The notes under the pieces are model-generated. The model worked only from the letters and a program-made list of their open reading frames with translations, had not been told where the DNA came from and did not search any database. 32,983 bases of DNA from Faecalibacterium sp. UBA1819 (GTDB lineage: Bacteria > Bacillota > Clostridia > Oscillospirales > Ruminococcaceae): assembly GCA_002315015.1 (NCBI GenBank), contig DCEX01000012.1:179892-212874 (forward strand). Direction: 5' to 3'. Positions 1-8,513 of this stretch are shown here, piece after piece (the first letter of the stretch is position 1; every line of letters begins with the position of its first letter). A program made the position numbers and the translations under genes.

Positions 1-16
1 TTTTTCGACAGTCTCG

Positions 17-45
17 GGCGGCTGCCGGTTTTTCCGGCTGCCGCC
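17..45. terminator. Imperfect GC-rich hairpin, possible terminator of a gene left of the window
   Basis: Arms 17-28 and 34-45 pair with one T-T mismatch around a TTTTT loop. Only a short T stretch (CTTTAT) follows, so termination on the plus strand would be weak. No gene lies between this hairpin and the window edge. From here to 319 there is no convincing coding sequence, only a promoter. Confidence 0.35.
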
Positions 46-178
46 TTTATAATTGTGAGGGAAAATCTTTCGGGGGATTTCTGCTCTATTATTTGAAAAA
101 CGACAAAGGATGAGCGAATATCCGTTCATTATCGTGGTATCGCTTTGTAAAAGTAATCAATAACACGAGGGGATAGAC

Positions 179-207
179 TTGCTCATTTTTGTGATTTGGG
201 GTACAAT
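179..207 (+). promoter_or_regulatory. Sigma-A promoter for the VanZ-RDD gene
   Basis: TTGCTC (179-184), a 17-bp spacer and TACAAT (202-207) match the vegetative consensus well. Transcription would start near 214, about 105 nt before the TTG start of the next gene. The ATG at 206 is inside the -10 element and so would not be in the transcript. Confidence 0.55.
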
Positions 208-319
208 GAAAAAAACTTTCCTTGCACAATCAACGACATGCGCGGTGGTTGAAACAATGTTCTTTGTTTTGGCAGGCGGTGGCGTTTTGCTGCTGCTTTT
301 TAGAAAGTAGGTATGCTTT

Positions 320-1513
320 TTGAGTTCTTATTTTAATGTAATTGGTACGGCTTTTTTCGTGTTCCCCGTTTTGGCGTTTGCTTTTACCGTGCCGTACTTG
401 CTGTTCCAATATAAAAAATTCGGTGCAATTCCGTTACTGCGTTCGGCCATTATTTACTCGTTTATTTTATACTGCTTGACGGCATACTTTCTTGTCATTC
501 TTCCATTGCCGTCGCGTGCCGCTGTGGCTCAAATGACAACCCCGCGTTATAATTTAGTACCGGCATCAGGTTTGATTGCCTATTGGCGTGCCAATCATCT
601 TTCGTTTCGAGAAATAGATTCTTACTTAAAGCTTTTTACAAGTCCTTCGATGCGGGAGATTCTTTTTAATGTGTGCATGCTGTTTCCCTTAGGTGTGTAC
701 TTGCGCTACTATTTTAAGTGCAAGATGGGAAAAACCGTTCTGTTCGGATTTTTGATGAGCTTGTTTTTTGAGTTGACACAGCTTTCGGCTTTGTATGGGA
801 TTTATCCAAGACCCTATCGTTTGTTTGATGTCACAGACCTTTTGGATAATACATTTGGAGCATGGCTTGGCTATTTGTGTACCCCTATCTTTTGTTTTTT
901 TCTTCCTTCGAGGGAGGAACTGGACAGACGGGCTTATCAGAAGGGTCAAAAGGTTCCTTTTTTCCGAAGAGTGTTTGCTTCTGTTATCGACTGGCTGGCC
1001 TTGATTATCTTTTATGTTGCGGTGGAGTCGGTGGGAACCGAGATTTTCCCTATTTTGCGAAAGATGCAGTGGCTCAAGCCTATCATCATGGCGTTTTCTG
1101 TCCTAGTCTATTTTGGCTTTTTCCAATGGCTTTGCAAAGGCTACACGGCAGGAAAAGCTTTTTTGCACTTGCGTTTGGTCGATCGCCTTGGCGGACGCCC
1201 AAAGTTGTGGGCTTGCATCACCAGATATGCGCTTTTATATGGCCTGGTGCTGCCGGCGCCTTATTACGCTATGTGTTTTTTGGATGCTTCTTCTTTTTTG
1301 GATGGTTCGGCATTGGAATTTGCCGGAACAGCGTTTCTATCAGCTTTATTTGCAGCGGTAGGGTGTGTGTTCGGCGCAGAAACCGTAGCAAAACTGCTTG
1401 GCAGTGAAAACGAATATCTGTATGGCAGAATTACTGCAACGAAGATTGTCAGCACCATTCAAGTTCCGGCATTTGCTGCTAAAGAGGACGACCAAACGGT
1501 AAAACCGTCTTAA
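320..1513 (+). CDS. VanZ-RDD fusion membrane protein
   Basis: Polytopic membrane protein of 397 residues. The first half is a VanZ-like domain: after two hydrophobic segments come N117 in the LFNV motif, E151 and Q154 in FELTQL, and R167/D170/D173/N177 in the pattern R-x2-FDVTDLLDNTFGAWLGY. The second half (about 214-345) is an RDD domain, recognised by RRVFASVIDW near 216-225 and the later GYTAGKAFLHLRLVD stretch. The start is TTG at 320: the frame is closed by TAG at 308-310 and no ATG occurs before the VanZ core. VanZ proteins have been tied to teicoplanin and other lipophilic antibiotic resistance and RDD proteins to transport, but the role of this fusion is unknown. It is monocistronic, with a promoter at 179 and a terminator at 1571. 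Confidence 0.8.
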   Translation: MSSYFNVIGTAFFVFPVLAFAFTVPYLLFQYKKFGAIPLLRSAIIYSFILYCLTAYFLVILPLPSRAAVAQMTTPRYNLVPASGLIAYWRANHLSFREIDSYLKLFTSPSMREILFNVCMLFPLGVYLRYYFKCKMGKTVLFGFLMSLFFELTQLSALYGIYPRPYRLFDVTDLLDNTFGAWLGYLCTPIFCFFLPSREELDRRAYQKGQKVPFFRRVFASVIDWLALIIFYVAVESVGTEIFPILRKMQWLKPIIMAFSVLVYFGFFQWLCKGYTAGKAFLHLRLVDRLGGRPKLWACITRYALLYGLVLPAPYYAMCFLDASSFLDGSALEFAGTAFLSALFAAVGCVFGAETVAKLLGSENEYLYGRITATKIVSTIQVPAFAAKEDDQTVKPS

Positions 1514-1570
1514 TTTTATTCACAGAAATCGACCATTTGGGATTTCGAGCATATTTTTTATCAATTTAGC

Positions 1571-1634
1571 GCAGGAGCATTTTGGATTTGCCATCGTAGA
1601 ATTTGCACCAAAATGCCCTGCATTTTTCTTTTTT
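1571..1634 (+). terminator. Rho-independent terminator after the VanZ-RDD gene
   Basis: Arms 1571-1585 and 1608-1621 pair (GCAGG/CCTGC plus GCATTTTGG/CCAAAATGC, one bulge) around a 22-nt loop, followed by ATTTTTCTTTTTT. The loop is large but the T tract is strong. Confidence 0.65.
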
Positions 1635-1666
1635 GCAAAGAATCTTGTCGGCTTTTCTTGAGAGCC

Positions 1667-1695
1667 TTTTCATCTTATGAAGAATATGGTATACT
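1667..1695 (+). promoter_or_regulatory. Extended -10 promoter of the pcrA-like gene
   Basis: TTTTCA (1667-1672), a 17-bp spacer, then TGG directly before TATACT (1690-1695), giving an extended -10. The start codon lies at 1729 behind an AGAGGT ribosome binding site. Confidence 0.6.
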
Positions 1696-1728
1696 ATACA
1701 CGATTATCAGGAAAATAAGAGGTAGCTT

Positions 1729-4182
1729 ATGACAGAACAGCAGTTTCCCGCACTTCGCAGGGAGTACATTGAACAGCAATTTAAAAACTTAAATGAGCAG
1801 CAAAAGCAAGCTGTTTTTTTCTCTGATGGAGCGCTGCTGATTCTAGCGGGCGCAGGAAGCGGAAAGACAACCGTGCTCGTCAATCGTATCGCTAATTTGA
1901 TTCGTTTTGGCCGGGCGCATGATTCCAATCAAATTCCTGTGGGCTTGAAGCCGGAGCATGTCCAGGAGCTCACAGCAATTTTGCAAAATGGGGGAACGCC
2001 GAGTGAGGAACTGGAGCGTATGCTGGCCGAGCGACCCGTTTACCCGTATCATATTTTAGCCATTACATTTACCAACAAAGCTGCGGGAGAGCTGAAAAAT
2101 CGATTGAGTGCCATGCTGGGACAAGCAGGGCAAGATGTTCATGCCTCTACGTTCCATTCCGCATGTGTGCGAATGCTTCGTCGGGATGCCGACCGCTTGG
2201 GTTATCCAAAATCGTTTACGATTTATGATACGGACGACCAGCAGCGTGCCATGAAAGACGTCTATAAAACGCTTTCCATTGATGAGAAATTTTTGCCGTT
2301 AAAGGCGTCTCTTTCGGGCATTGGCCGTATGAAAGATAAAATGATCAGCCCGCGGGATGCACTTTCAGATGCGAAAGATGTACGCAGCACATCTCTTGCC
2401 CGTGTTTACGAGGCGTATCAAAAGAAGCTCTTTGCCGCTGGTGCAATGGATTTTGACGATTTGATTTATAATACCGTGCGGCTGCTTTCTGAACACGAAG
2501 ACATTCGAGAATTTTATGAAAATCGTTACCGTTATGTCTTGGTTGACGAATATCAAGACACCAGCATTGCTCAGTTTCAGCTGGTTTATTTGCTGGCGGG
2601 CCGCCATCAAAATGTTTGTGTGGTGGGTGACGATGACCAAAGCATTTACCGTTTCCGCGGTGCAACGATTGAAAACATTTTGAATTTTGAGCAGCATTTC
2701 GCCGGAGCGAAGGTCATTCGTTTGGAGCAGAACTATCGTTCCACCTCCAATATTTTGAATGCGGCAAACTGTGTGATTCAAAATAACCGCGCCAGAAAGG
2801 GAAAAACCTTGTGGACGGACAATGGTGAGGGCGAAAAAATTGTTTGCATGGAAGCAGATAATGAGACAGATGAGGCCGCACAGGTTGTGGCTGAAATCGG
2901 AAAGCATGTGAAGGCTGGGGCGAAGCTGAAAGATCATGCTGTGCTCTATCGTATGAATGCACAGTCCGGCCCCATCGAAAACTATTTTGCCCGCGCAGGA
3001 ATTCCGTATAAGATTGTAGGCGGCAGACGGTTTTATGACCGTAAAGAGGTGAAAGACATTCTTGCTTATATGAGCATCGTGTCAAACCGTCAAGATGATT
3101 TGCGTTTGCGGAGAATTATCAACGAGCCTGCACGAAAAATCGGTGCGACAACTGTACAAAATGTGGCGGATATTGCCGCTCAGAACGGTGTGGCTATGTT
3201 GGATGTGATGGAGCACCCCGAAGCCTATCCGGCTGTTGGGCGTTCGGCATCTGCTTTAAGCAGTTTTTATCATCTTGTTTATCTCAAAATGGTAGAAGCT
3301 TGCGAAACAATGCCGCTGGATGCTTTTGTCAATGCCATTCTGGATATTACCGGCTATCGTGCGATGCTGAAAGCGGCCGGTGAAGAGGGTGAAACGCGTT
3401 TGGAAAATATTGGCCAGCTGGTTTCATCGGTAAAAACGTATGCAGACCAACAAGGCGAAGATGCGACATTGGCAGGATTTTTAGAAGAAGTAGCACTGAT
3501 CAGTGATATTGACAGTTACGATGAGAGCGCAGATGTCGTTGTTTTGATGACCATGCATGCAGCCAAAGGCTTGGAGTTTGAATATGTCTTTATCATTGGA
3601 ATGGAGGAGGGGATTTTCCCTGGGGAAATGAGCCGTTACTCGCAGGAGGATATGGAGGAAGAACGCCGCCTGTGTTACGTTGGCATTACACGCGCCAAAA
3701 AAGAGCTTTATTTGTGCAATGCTCTGTCTCGCATGATTTTTGGACAGACAAAACGCAATCGACCCTCCCGCTTTTTAGAGGAGATTGACAGCAATCTTCT
3801 GGAAGGGCGTCAAAGCAGTTCGATGAAGCGCATGAACGAAGCGCGTATGGCATATGCACAACGTCAAAATCCGATTTCTCAAAGAATGACATCCCTTAGC
3901 TCCGGTCTCCATGCCGGTTATGTGCAAGGTGGTGCGCGTAATTATCAAGCAGGTTTTGGCCGCCCTGCGCCCTCCGCATCGACTACGGTTTCTGCATCGG
4001 AACAAAAAAAGCAGCCCACAGCGGCTTATCAGCCGGGTGATCAGGTAGAGCATAAAGTTTTTGGAAAGGGCACCGTGCTGAAGGTCACGCCGGTTGCAGG
4101 AGATTGCATTGTTGAAGTACAGTTCGATACAGCCGGAATTAAAAAGACAATGGCGAATTATGCGCCAATGAAGCGGCTGTAA
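1729..4182 (+). CDS. pcrA: ATP-dependent DNA helicase, UvrD/PcrA family
   Basis: Superfamily 1A 3'-5' DNA helicase (817 residues) for nucleotide excision repair, recombination control and plasmid replication. Visible motifs: Walker A GAGSGKT at 41-47, Ia TFTNKAA at 113-119, Walker B DEYQDT at 273-278, motif III QSIYRFRGA at 304-312, motif IV LEQNYRS at 332-338, motif V MTMHAAKGLEF at 607-617 and motif VI VGITRAKKEL at 651-660. The C-terminus (about 764-817, HKVFGKGTVLKV) is the Tudor-like domain of PcrA that contacts RNA polymerase. A segment of about 45 residues (62-107) between motifs I and Ia is longer than in Bacillus PcrA. The Q-motif (LNEQQKQAV) precedes Walker A. The thymidylate kinase gene follows after 39 nt, probably cotranscribed. 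Confidence 0.93.
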   Translation: MTEQQFPALRREYIEQQFKNLNEQQKQAVFFSDGALLILAGAGSGKTTVLVNRIANLIRFGRAHDSNQIPVGLKPEHVQELTAILQNGGTPSEELERMLAERPVYPYHILAITFTNKAAGELKNRLSAMLGQAGQDVHASTFHSACVRMLRRDADRLGYPKSFTIYDTDDQQRAMKDVYKTLSIDEKFLPLKASLSGIGRMKDKMISPRDALSDAKDVRSTSLARVYEAYQKKLFAAGAMDFDDLIYNTVRLLSEHEDIREFYENRYRYVLVDEYQDTSIAQFQLVYLLAGRHQNVCVVGDDDQSIYRFRGATIENILNFEQHFAGAKVIRLEQNYRSTSNILNAANCVIQNNRARKGKTLWTDNGEGEKIVCMEADNETDEAAQVVAEIGKHVKAGAKLKDHAVLYRMNAQSGPIENYFARAGIPYKIVGGRRFYDRKEVKDILAYMSIVSNRQDDLRLRRIINEPARKIGATTVQNVADIAAQNGVAMLDVMEHPEAYPAVGRSASALSSFYHLVYLKMVEACETMPLDAFVNAILDITGYRAMLKAAGEEGETRLENIGQLVSSVKTYADQQGEDATLAGFLEEVALISDIDSYDESADVVVLMTMHAAKGLEFEYVFIIGMEEGIFPGEMSRYSQEDMEEERRLCYVGITRAKKELYLCNALSRMIFGQTKRNRPSRFLEEIDSNLLEGRQSSSMKRMNEARMAYAQRQNPISQRMTSLSSGLHAGYVQGGARNYQAGFGRPAPSASTTVSASEQKKQPTAAYQPGDQVEHKVFGKGTVLKVTPVAGDCIVEVQFDTAGIKKTMANYAPMKRL

Positions 4183-4221
4183 TGGCTGCGACGCCATACA
4201 AAGGAGTGTGAAGAAAACAGC

Positions 4222-4887
4222 ATGAAAGGAAAGCTCATTGTGTTGGAAGGGCTGGACGGCAGCGGAAAGGCAACACAAGCACAAATGCTGTATGACTATT
4301 GGCGTACGGCGCGTTCAACGCAAGTGCAGAAGGTGACGTTTCCAAATTATGAAAGCGATTCCAGCGCATTGGTGAAGATGTACTTGGCTGGTGAATTTGG
4401 CACCAGTGCACAGGATGTGAATGCCTATGCCGCATCGCTTTTTTATAGCGTAGATCGTTACGCAAGCTATCGAAAAGATTGGGGCGCCTTCTATGAAGAT
4501 GGCGGTGTCATTATTGCTGACCGTTACACCACGTCGAATGCCGTGCATCAGTGTGCAAAGCTGCCGCGCAGGGAATGGGCCTCGTACTTGGACTGGCTGT
4601 TTTCTCTGGAATATGAAAAAATGGGAATTCCGCGTCCCGATCTTGTCATTTATTTGGACGTAGATCTGGAGGTGTCACAGTGCCTAATGGAAAGCCGTTA
4701 TCATGGTGATGCAGAGAAAAAAGATATTCACGAAAAAGATGTTGCATATTTGCGGCAAAGTAGACGAGCGGCAGCCTATTGCGCAAAAGAGCTGGGCTGG
4801 CAAGTTGTTTTGTGCAGCAACGGTGAAGAAATGCGTACACGAGAAGAAATTTTTGAGGAGATTAAGAGGATGACCGAGTCTCTTTAA
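4222..4887 (+). CDS. tmk: Thymidylate (dTMP) kinase
   Basis: Phosphorylates dTMP to dTDP with ATP; cytoplasmic. The 221-residue protein opens with the P-loop EGLDGSGKATQ (9-19). The DRY motif (ADRYTTSNAVHQ) corresponds to the ERY/DRY base- and phosphate-binding motif, and PDLVIYLDVD precedes a basic/acidic LID-like segment (SRYHGDAEKKDIHEKD). The length is normal. AAGGAG at 4201-4206 lies about 15 nt before the ATG, further than usual, but the frame closes at TGA 4207-4209, so 4222 is the only good start. Clostridial genomes sometimes carry two divergent TMKs; this divergent type could be the second copy. Confidence 0.85.
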   Translation: MKGKLIVLEGLDGSGKATQAQMLYDYWRTARSTQVQKVTFPNYESDSSALVKMYLAGEFGTSAQDVNAYAASLFYSVDRYASYRKDWGAFYEDGGVIIADRYTTSNAVHQCAKLPRREWASYLDWLFSLEYEKMGIPRPDLVIYLDVDLEVSQCLMESRYHGDAEKKDIHEKDVAYLRQSRRAAAYCAKELGWQVVLCSNGEEMRTREEIFEEIKRMTESL

Positions 4888-5005
4888 AAGGTTTTAAATC
4901 TGAAAAGTATAATGGCTTTACAGAACTGATATTAAGGCATTTCAGAAAATAAAATTTTGGCGTTTCAGAAAACCCCTAGGTAAATAAGCGGAAAAGAGGA
5001 TCACT

Positions 5006-6640
5006 ATGCAGGATAATCAAGAACGCAGCGTGCCGACAAGAGAAGAGCAGGAGGGGTATGCAAAAAAGCTGGCACAGCTTGCTGTTAGCTTTTACCATAT
5101 GCCTCAAGAACAAAGGCAGCGTTATGCCCCCAAGATGCAAGAGCTTAAAGAGCGTTTGGGACGGCTTCCGCCGTGGCTGAGTGAAGTATACGAGAGTGAA
5201 GTAAAGCGCTTAATGGCACAAAAGGCGCAAGCGGCTGTCAAACGCAATGAGCCGAGTGTGCAAACTTCCGAAAGAGATCCCCGCGATGAAGCATTGCTTC
5301 ATGCACCAGAGACACAAGACGCAGCAAAGCCCGAACGAGCACCGGCGCAAAATAAGCCGCAGACTTCACTGCCTATCATTGAACCCGCCCCTCAGCAGGA
5401 GCAGGAAAGCAGTGCAGAAGAAGCCGCAGCAGAAAGCACGGAGCAGTGGGAAGATGCGTTTGATGAAGATACCCACGAAGTGGAAAAACCTCTGGAAAGT
5501 GATTTAGCTTTACAGAAAGAAGTGGACGAAAAACCGAAGAAGAAACGCCGTTGGGGCTGTTTGGTAATCATCTTGATTTTTGTAGCGCTTATCGCTGCGG
5601 GAATTGCGGCAATGGTTTGGGCGATGAATGATGTCATCGGCAATCGCTCGCGCACCATTGAGGCAAAGACGATTGAAATTGAAAAAGGTTCTTACTTGAA
5701 AAGTATCAGTGAAACATTGGAGGAGAACGGCATCATCCGCTCGGCTCTGTTGTTCCAGTTGTATGTAAAGTTTCAGCAGGAGGCCGGCGCTTTGCAGTAC
5801 GGCACCTTTGAGCTTTCCAGCGATATGACGTATGATGAATTGATTGAACTTTTGAAAACCGAGCAAAAACGTGACACTGTGCGTGTGACGTTCCCTGAGG
5901 GAATTCCCGCGGTGCAGTTTGCGCAGAGGATGGAAGAAGCGGGCCTTTGCACCGCGGAAGAATTTTTGCAAGTGGCAAATGAGGGAGACTTCAGCCAATT
6001 CAAATTCTGGAATCTGCGTGATGAAAACCCAAACCAGTTTATGAAGTGCGAGGGCTATCTGTTCCCTGAAACGTATGAATTCTATCAAAATGACGATGTG
6101 TACAACATGGTCGCTAAAATTTACGGCGAATTTGATAAACGCTTCACGGATGAAATGTATGCAAAGGTAGAAGAAATGGGCTTTACGCTCACCGAGTTTG
6201 TAACATTGGCCTCTATCGTACAAGAAGAGGCTGGGCTGCCGGAGCATCAGGCGGATGTTGCAGCCGTATTTATGAATCGACTGGGGCCGAATTCGATCGT
6301 AAGCTTACTGCAAAGCAATTGCAGCAGTTACATCCAGAATGATGACGATAATAACTATATCAATAATACGATTGCGCCTGCCTGCGGCGGATGGGAGAAT
6401 ATCCCCCAGGAAATTATTGATGCATACGACACTTACAAAACGCCGGGTCTTCCCGCAGGGCCTATTTCTAACCCCGGTATGGATGCCTTGACCAATACAT
6501 TGAACTATGCAAGCAGCCAGTATTACGGCGATTACTATTTCTTTGTAACAGACCTTGCAGGCACATACTACTATGCAAAAACAGATGCGGAACACGAAGT
6601 CAATAAAGCGGCGGCGGCACAGGTGAATGCCTCGCTGTAA
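5006..6640 (+). CDS. mltG: Endolytic murein transglycosylase MltG (YceG-like)
   Basis: Membrane-anchored lytic transglycosylase that cleaves nascent peptidoglycan strands. Residues 1-180 are cytoplasmic, highly charged and partly low-complexity (E/A/P/Q rich); one membrane helix lies at about 184-207 after a KKKRR stop; the rest is the extracellular YceG domain. The active-site region LASIVQEEAG (401-410) aligns with the ASIVEKET motif of characterised MltG, and the terminal pattern PAGPISNPGMDALTNTLNYA is typical. The usual LQ[ST]DPT stretch reads LLQSNCSS here. The start has a GAAAAGAGGA site upstream. A TATAAT at 4908 may be part of a weak promoter. The mltG-U32 gene order matches yrrL-yrrN/O of Bacillus subtilis. 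Confidence 0.92.
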   Translation: MQDNQERSVPTREEQEGYAKKLAQLAVSFYHMPQEQRQRYAPKMQELKERLGRLPPWLSEVYESEVKRLMAQKAQAAVKRNEPSVQTSERDPRDEALLHAPETQDAAKPERAPAQNKPQTSLPIIEPAPQQEQESSAEEAAAESTEQWEDAFDEDTHEVEKPLESDLALQKEVDEKPKKKRRWGCLVIILIFVALIAAGIAAMVWAMNDVIGNRSRTIEAKTIEIEKGSYLKSISETLEENGIIRSALLFQLYVKFQQEAGALQYGTFELSSDMTYDELIELLKTEQKRDTVRVTFPEGIPAVQFAQRMEEAGLCTAEEFLQVANEGDFSQFKFWNLRDENPNQFMKCEGYLFPETYEFYQNDDVYNMVAKIYGEFDKRFTDEMYAKVEEMGFTLTEFVTLASIVQEEAGLPEHQADVAAVFMNRLGPNSIVSLLQSNCSSYIQNDDDNNYINNTIAPACGGWENIPQEIIDAYDTYKTPGLPAGPISNPGMDALTNTLNYASSQYYGDYYFFVTDLAGTYYYAKTDAEHEVNKAAAAQVNASL

Positions 6641-6647
6641 GATAAGC

Positions 6648-6686
6648 TAAGATACGCCGCCGCGTTTTCCGCGGCGGCGTATCTTA
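6648..6686. terminator. Perfect 17-bp hairpin after mltG
   Basis: Arms 6648-6664 and 6670-6686 pair perfectly (core GATACGCCGCCGCG) around a 5-nt loop. No T tract follows, so it may act as an mRNA 3'-end stabiliser or partial terminator rather than a full terminator. The next ribosome binding site starts only 10 nt later. Confidence 0.5.
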
Positions 6687-6707
6687 CCAATAAATGGGAG
6701 AATGAAA

Positions 6708-7940
6708 ATGATGAAAAAACCGGAACTGCTGAGCCCGGCAGGTGATTTAGAGCGTTTGGAATATGCGGTGCGTTATGGAGCGGATGCCGTCTATTTAGGT
6801 GCGTCCGAGTTTGGAATGCGTGCAGCACCAAAAAACTTTACCCCCGACCAAATTGCACAAGGGGCAGAATTTGCGCACAAGCATGGGGCAAAGGTCTATT
6901 TGACTATGAATACCCTTCCTACGAATGAGGAGGCCGCTCGCTTGCCAGATTTTATTCGCACGGTGCGCGACACCGGCCTAGATGCCTTTATTGTGGCAGA
7001 TTTGGGCGTGCTGAGCGCCGTTAAAAAATATGCGCCTGACATGGAGGTGCATTTTTCTACACAAGTGGGAATTACCAATTACCTTGCTGCAAATGCTGCG
7101 TGGGATATGGGCGCAAAGCGCGTTGTGCTGGCACGAGAACTTTCCCTCAAAGATATTGCAATCATTCGGGACAATACCCCGCCGGAATTGGAGCTGGAAG
7201 CGTTTGTACACGGTGCCATGTGTATGTCGGTTTCAGGCCGATGCCTGATTTCCAATTATATGAATGGAAGGGATGCCAACCGTGGCCAATGCACCCAGCC
7301 CTGCCGCTGGAAGTATCATATCACCGAGGAAAATCGCCCCGACCGTTTGTTTGAAATTGGAGAAACGGAAGAGGGAAGCTATTTGCTGAATGCAGATGAC
7401 TTGTGTACGGCACCGTTTATTCACTTAATTTGTCAAGCCGGCGTGGATAGCTTGAAAATTGAGGGACGTGCAAAGACGTTCTATTATGTCGCTTCTGTCA
7501 CTGCGGCCTATCGAAAGGCAATTGACGAATATTTAAAAAATCCAGATACATTCCTTTGCCCCGAGCGTGTTCTGGACGAATTGACAAGAACTTCTCACCG
7601 CCGCTATTCGCCCGGTTTTTATTTTGGCCGAGAGGAAGCGCGCCAAAATACGGCAGCCGGCGGGTATATCAGAGAGTGGGAACTCGTTGGCGTCGTGAAT
7701 GAATGGAAGAATGGCCGCGCATACTGTACACAGCGCGGAAAATTTGTAAAAGGAGAAACATTGGAAGCGCTTTGTTTGAATGGTGATGTCGTGTCTTTCT
7801 GCCCTGAGATGATTTACGGGGAGGACGATATGCCTATTGAGTCAACACCTCACCCGAAAATGCGCTTTTCGGTTCCCTGCGAAGTCCCATTGGAGCCCTA
7901 CTCCATTTTGCGAAAACCGTCCAATAACCAGCAAGAATAA
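6708..7940 (+). CDS. trhP: Peptidase U32 family protein, TrhP-like tRNA hydroxylation factor
   Basis: U32-family protein of about 410 residues. Members of this size (YrrO/TrhP2 in B. subtilis, YegQ/TrhP in E. coli) support prephenate-dependent 5-hydroxyuridine formation at tRNA position 34; others are annotated as collagenase-like proteases. Signature: KPELLSPAGDLERL at the N-terminus and the Cys-rich block EAFVHGAMCMSVSGRC...RDANRGQCTQPCRW (about 165-200), then SLKIEGR. ATGs occur at 6702, 6708 and 6711; the GGGAG at 6696-6700 is only 1 nt from the first but 7 nt from the second, so 6708 is chosen. It lies downstream of mltG as in Bacillus. The Nudix gene follows after 18 nt. Confidence 0.85.
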   Translation: MMKKPELLSPAGDLERLEYAVRYGADAVYLGASEFGMRAAPKNFTPDQIAQGAEFAHKHGAKVYLTMNTLPTNEEAARLPDFIRTVRDTGLDAFIVADLGVLSAVKKYAPDMEVHFSTQVGITNYLAANAAWDMGAKRVVLARELSLKDIAIIRDNTPPELELEAFVHGAMCMSVSGRCLISNYMNGRDANRGQCTQPCRWKYHITEENRPDRLFEIGETEEGSYLLNADDLCTAPFIHLICQAGVDSLKIEGRAKTFYYVASVTAAYRKAIDEYLKNPDTFLCPERVLDELTRTSHRRYSPGFYFGREEARQNTAAGGYIREWELVGVVNEWKNGRAYCTQRGKFVKGETLEALCLNGDVVSFCPEMIYGEDDMPIESTPHPKMRFSVPCEVPLEPYSILRKPSNNQQE

Positions 7941-7958
7941 AACGGGAGACGATGAGCC

Positions 7959-8351
7959 ATGAAAGAAGTTGTTGCCGCATTGATTTACCGTGAAAACCGC
8001 TTCATGATTTGCCAAAGACCGCAAGATAAAGCGCAGGCGCTGCTATGGGAATTTGCAGGCGGTAAAGTGGAACCCGGAGAGACAAAACAGCAGGCATTGA
8101 AGCGAGAGTTTCAGGAAGAGCTGGGGGTGGAACTAAACGTAGGTGAAATGTATATGGAGGTAACACACCCCTATGAAGAAGGAAGCATTCACTTAACCGT
8201 TTTTTTAGCTGAAATTGCAAAGGGAGAGCCAAAGCTTTTAGAGCACCATGATTTGCGCTGGATTACTCCAGACGAAATAGAACAATATGCCTTTTGTCCG
8301 GCGGATATGCCTGTTTTAGAGCGTCTGAAACAAGAGTACAGCGCAAAATAA
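7959..8351 (+). CDS. mutT: MutT-like Nudix hydrolase (8-oxo-dGTP diphosphatase family)
   Basis: A 130-residue single-domain Nudix pyrophosphohydrolase, predicted to sanitise oxidised nucleotides such as 8-oxo-dGTP. The Nudix box spans about residues 34-56 (GGKVEPGETKQQALKREFQEEL), with the metal-binding REFQEE at 49-54. EFAGGKVEPGE is typical of the MutT/CTP-pyrophosphohydrolase branch, and the WITPDEIEQYAFCPAD tail is typical of MutT. It probably forms the last gene of the mltG-trhP unit, ahead of a strong terminator. Substrate specificity is inferred from family only. Confidence 0.88.
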   Translation: MKEVVAALIYRENRFMICQRPQDKAQALLWEFAGGKVEPGETKQQALKREFQEELGVELNVGEMYMEVTHPYEEGSIHLTVFLAEIAKGEPKLLEHHDLRWITPDEIEQYAFCPADMPVLERLKQEYSAK

Positions 8352-8410
8352 GAGGCAATGCCACTTGGCAGACAGAATTATAATCCTTGTATCAATTGAT
8401 GTAGCTGTAA

Positions 8411-8470
8411 AAAACAGAACCGATAACACTTTAGGTTTTCCCAGCGTGTTATCGGTTCTGTTTTTGTTTT
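8411..8470. terminator. Strong bidirectional terminator between mutT and radC
   Basis: A perfect 15-bp stem (8415-8429 with 8446-8460, CAGAACCGATAACAC), flanked by AAAA on the left and TTTTTGTTTT on the right. It therefore works for the plus-strand mutT unit and, on the other strand, for the minus-strand asd-dapA-radC unit. Confidence 0.9.
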
Positions 8471-8513
8471 GTTACAGCAGGTGGCTTTCCCACTGCTGAA
8501 AGCTTTGTATTGG

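Noticed and set aside
206..310. A 34-codon ORF ending in a hydrophobic stretch and R-K, just before the VanZ-RDD gene
   Set aside because: Its ATG lies inside the -10 element of a good promoter, so it would not be transcribed with a start codon. The internal ATG at 254 has no ribosome binding site.
2365..2937. 190-codon minus-strand ORF within the pcrA gene
   Set aside because: It is a shadow of the helicase core motifs and has no start signals.
5510..6247. 245-codon minus-strand ORF opposite mltG
   Set aside because: It is antisense to a well-supported gene, has no ribosome binding site and no recognisable domain; cysteine/histidine/phenylalanine-rich composition is typical of a shadow frame.
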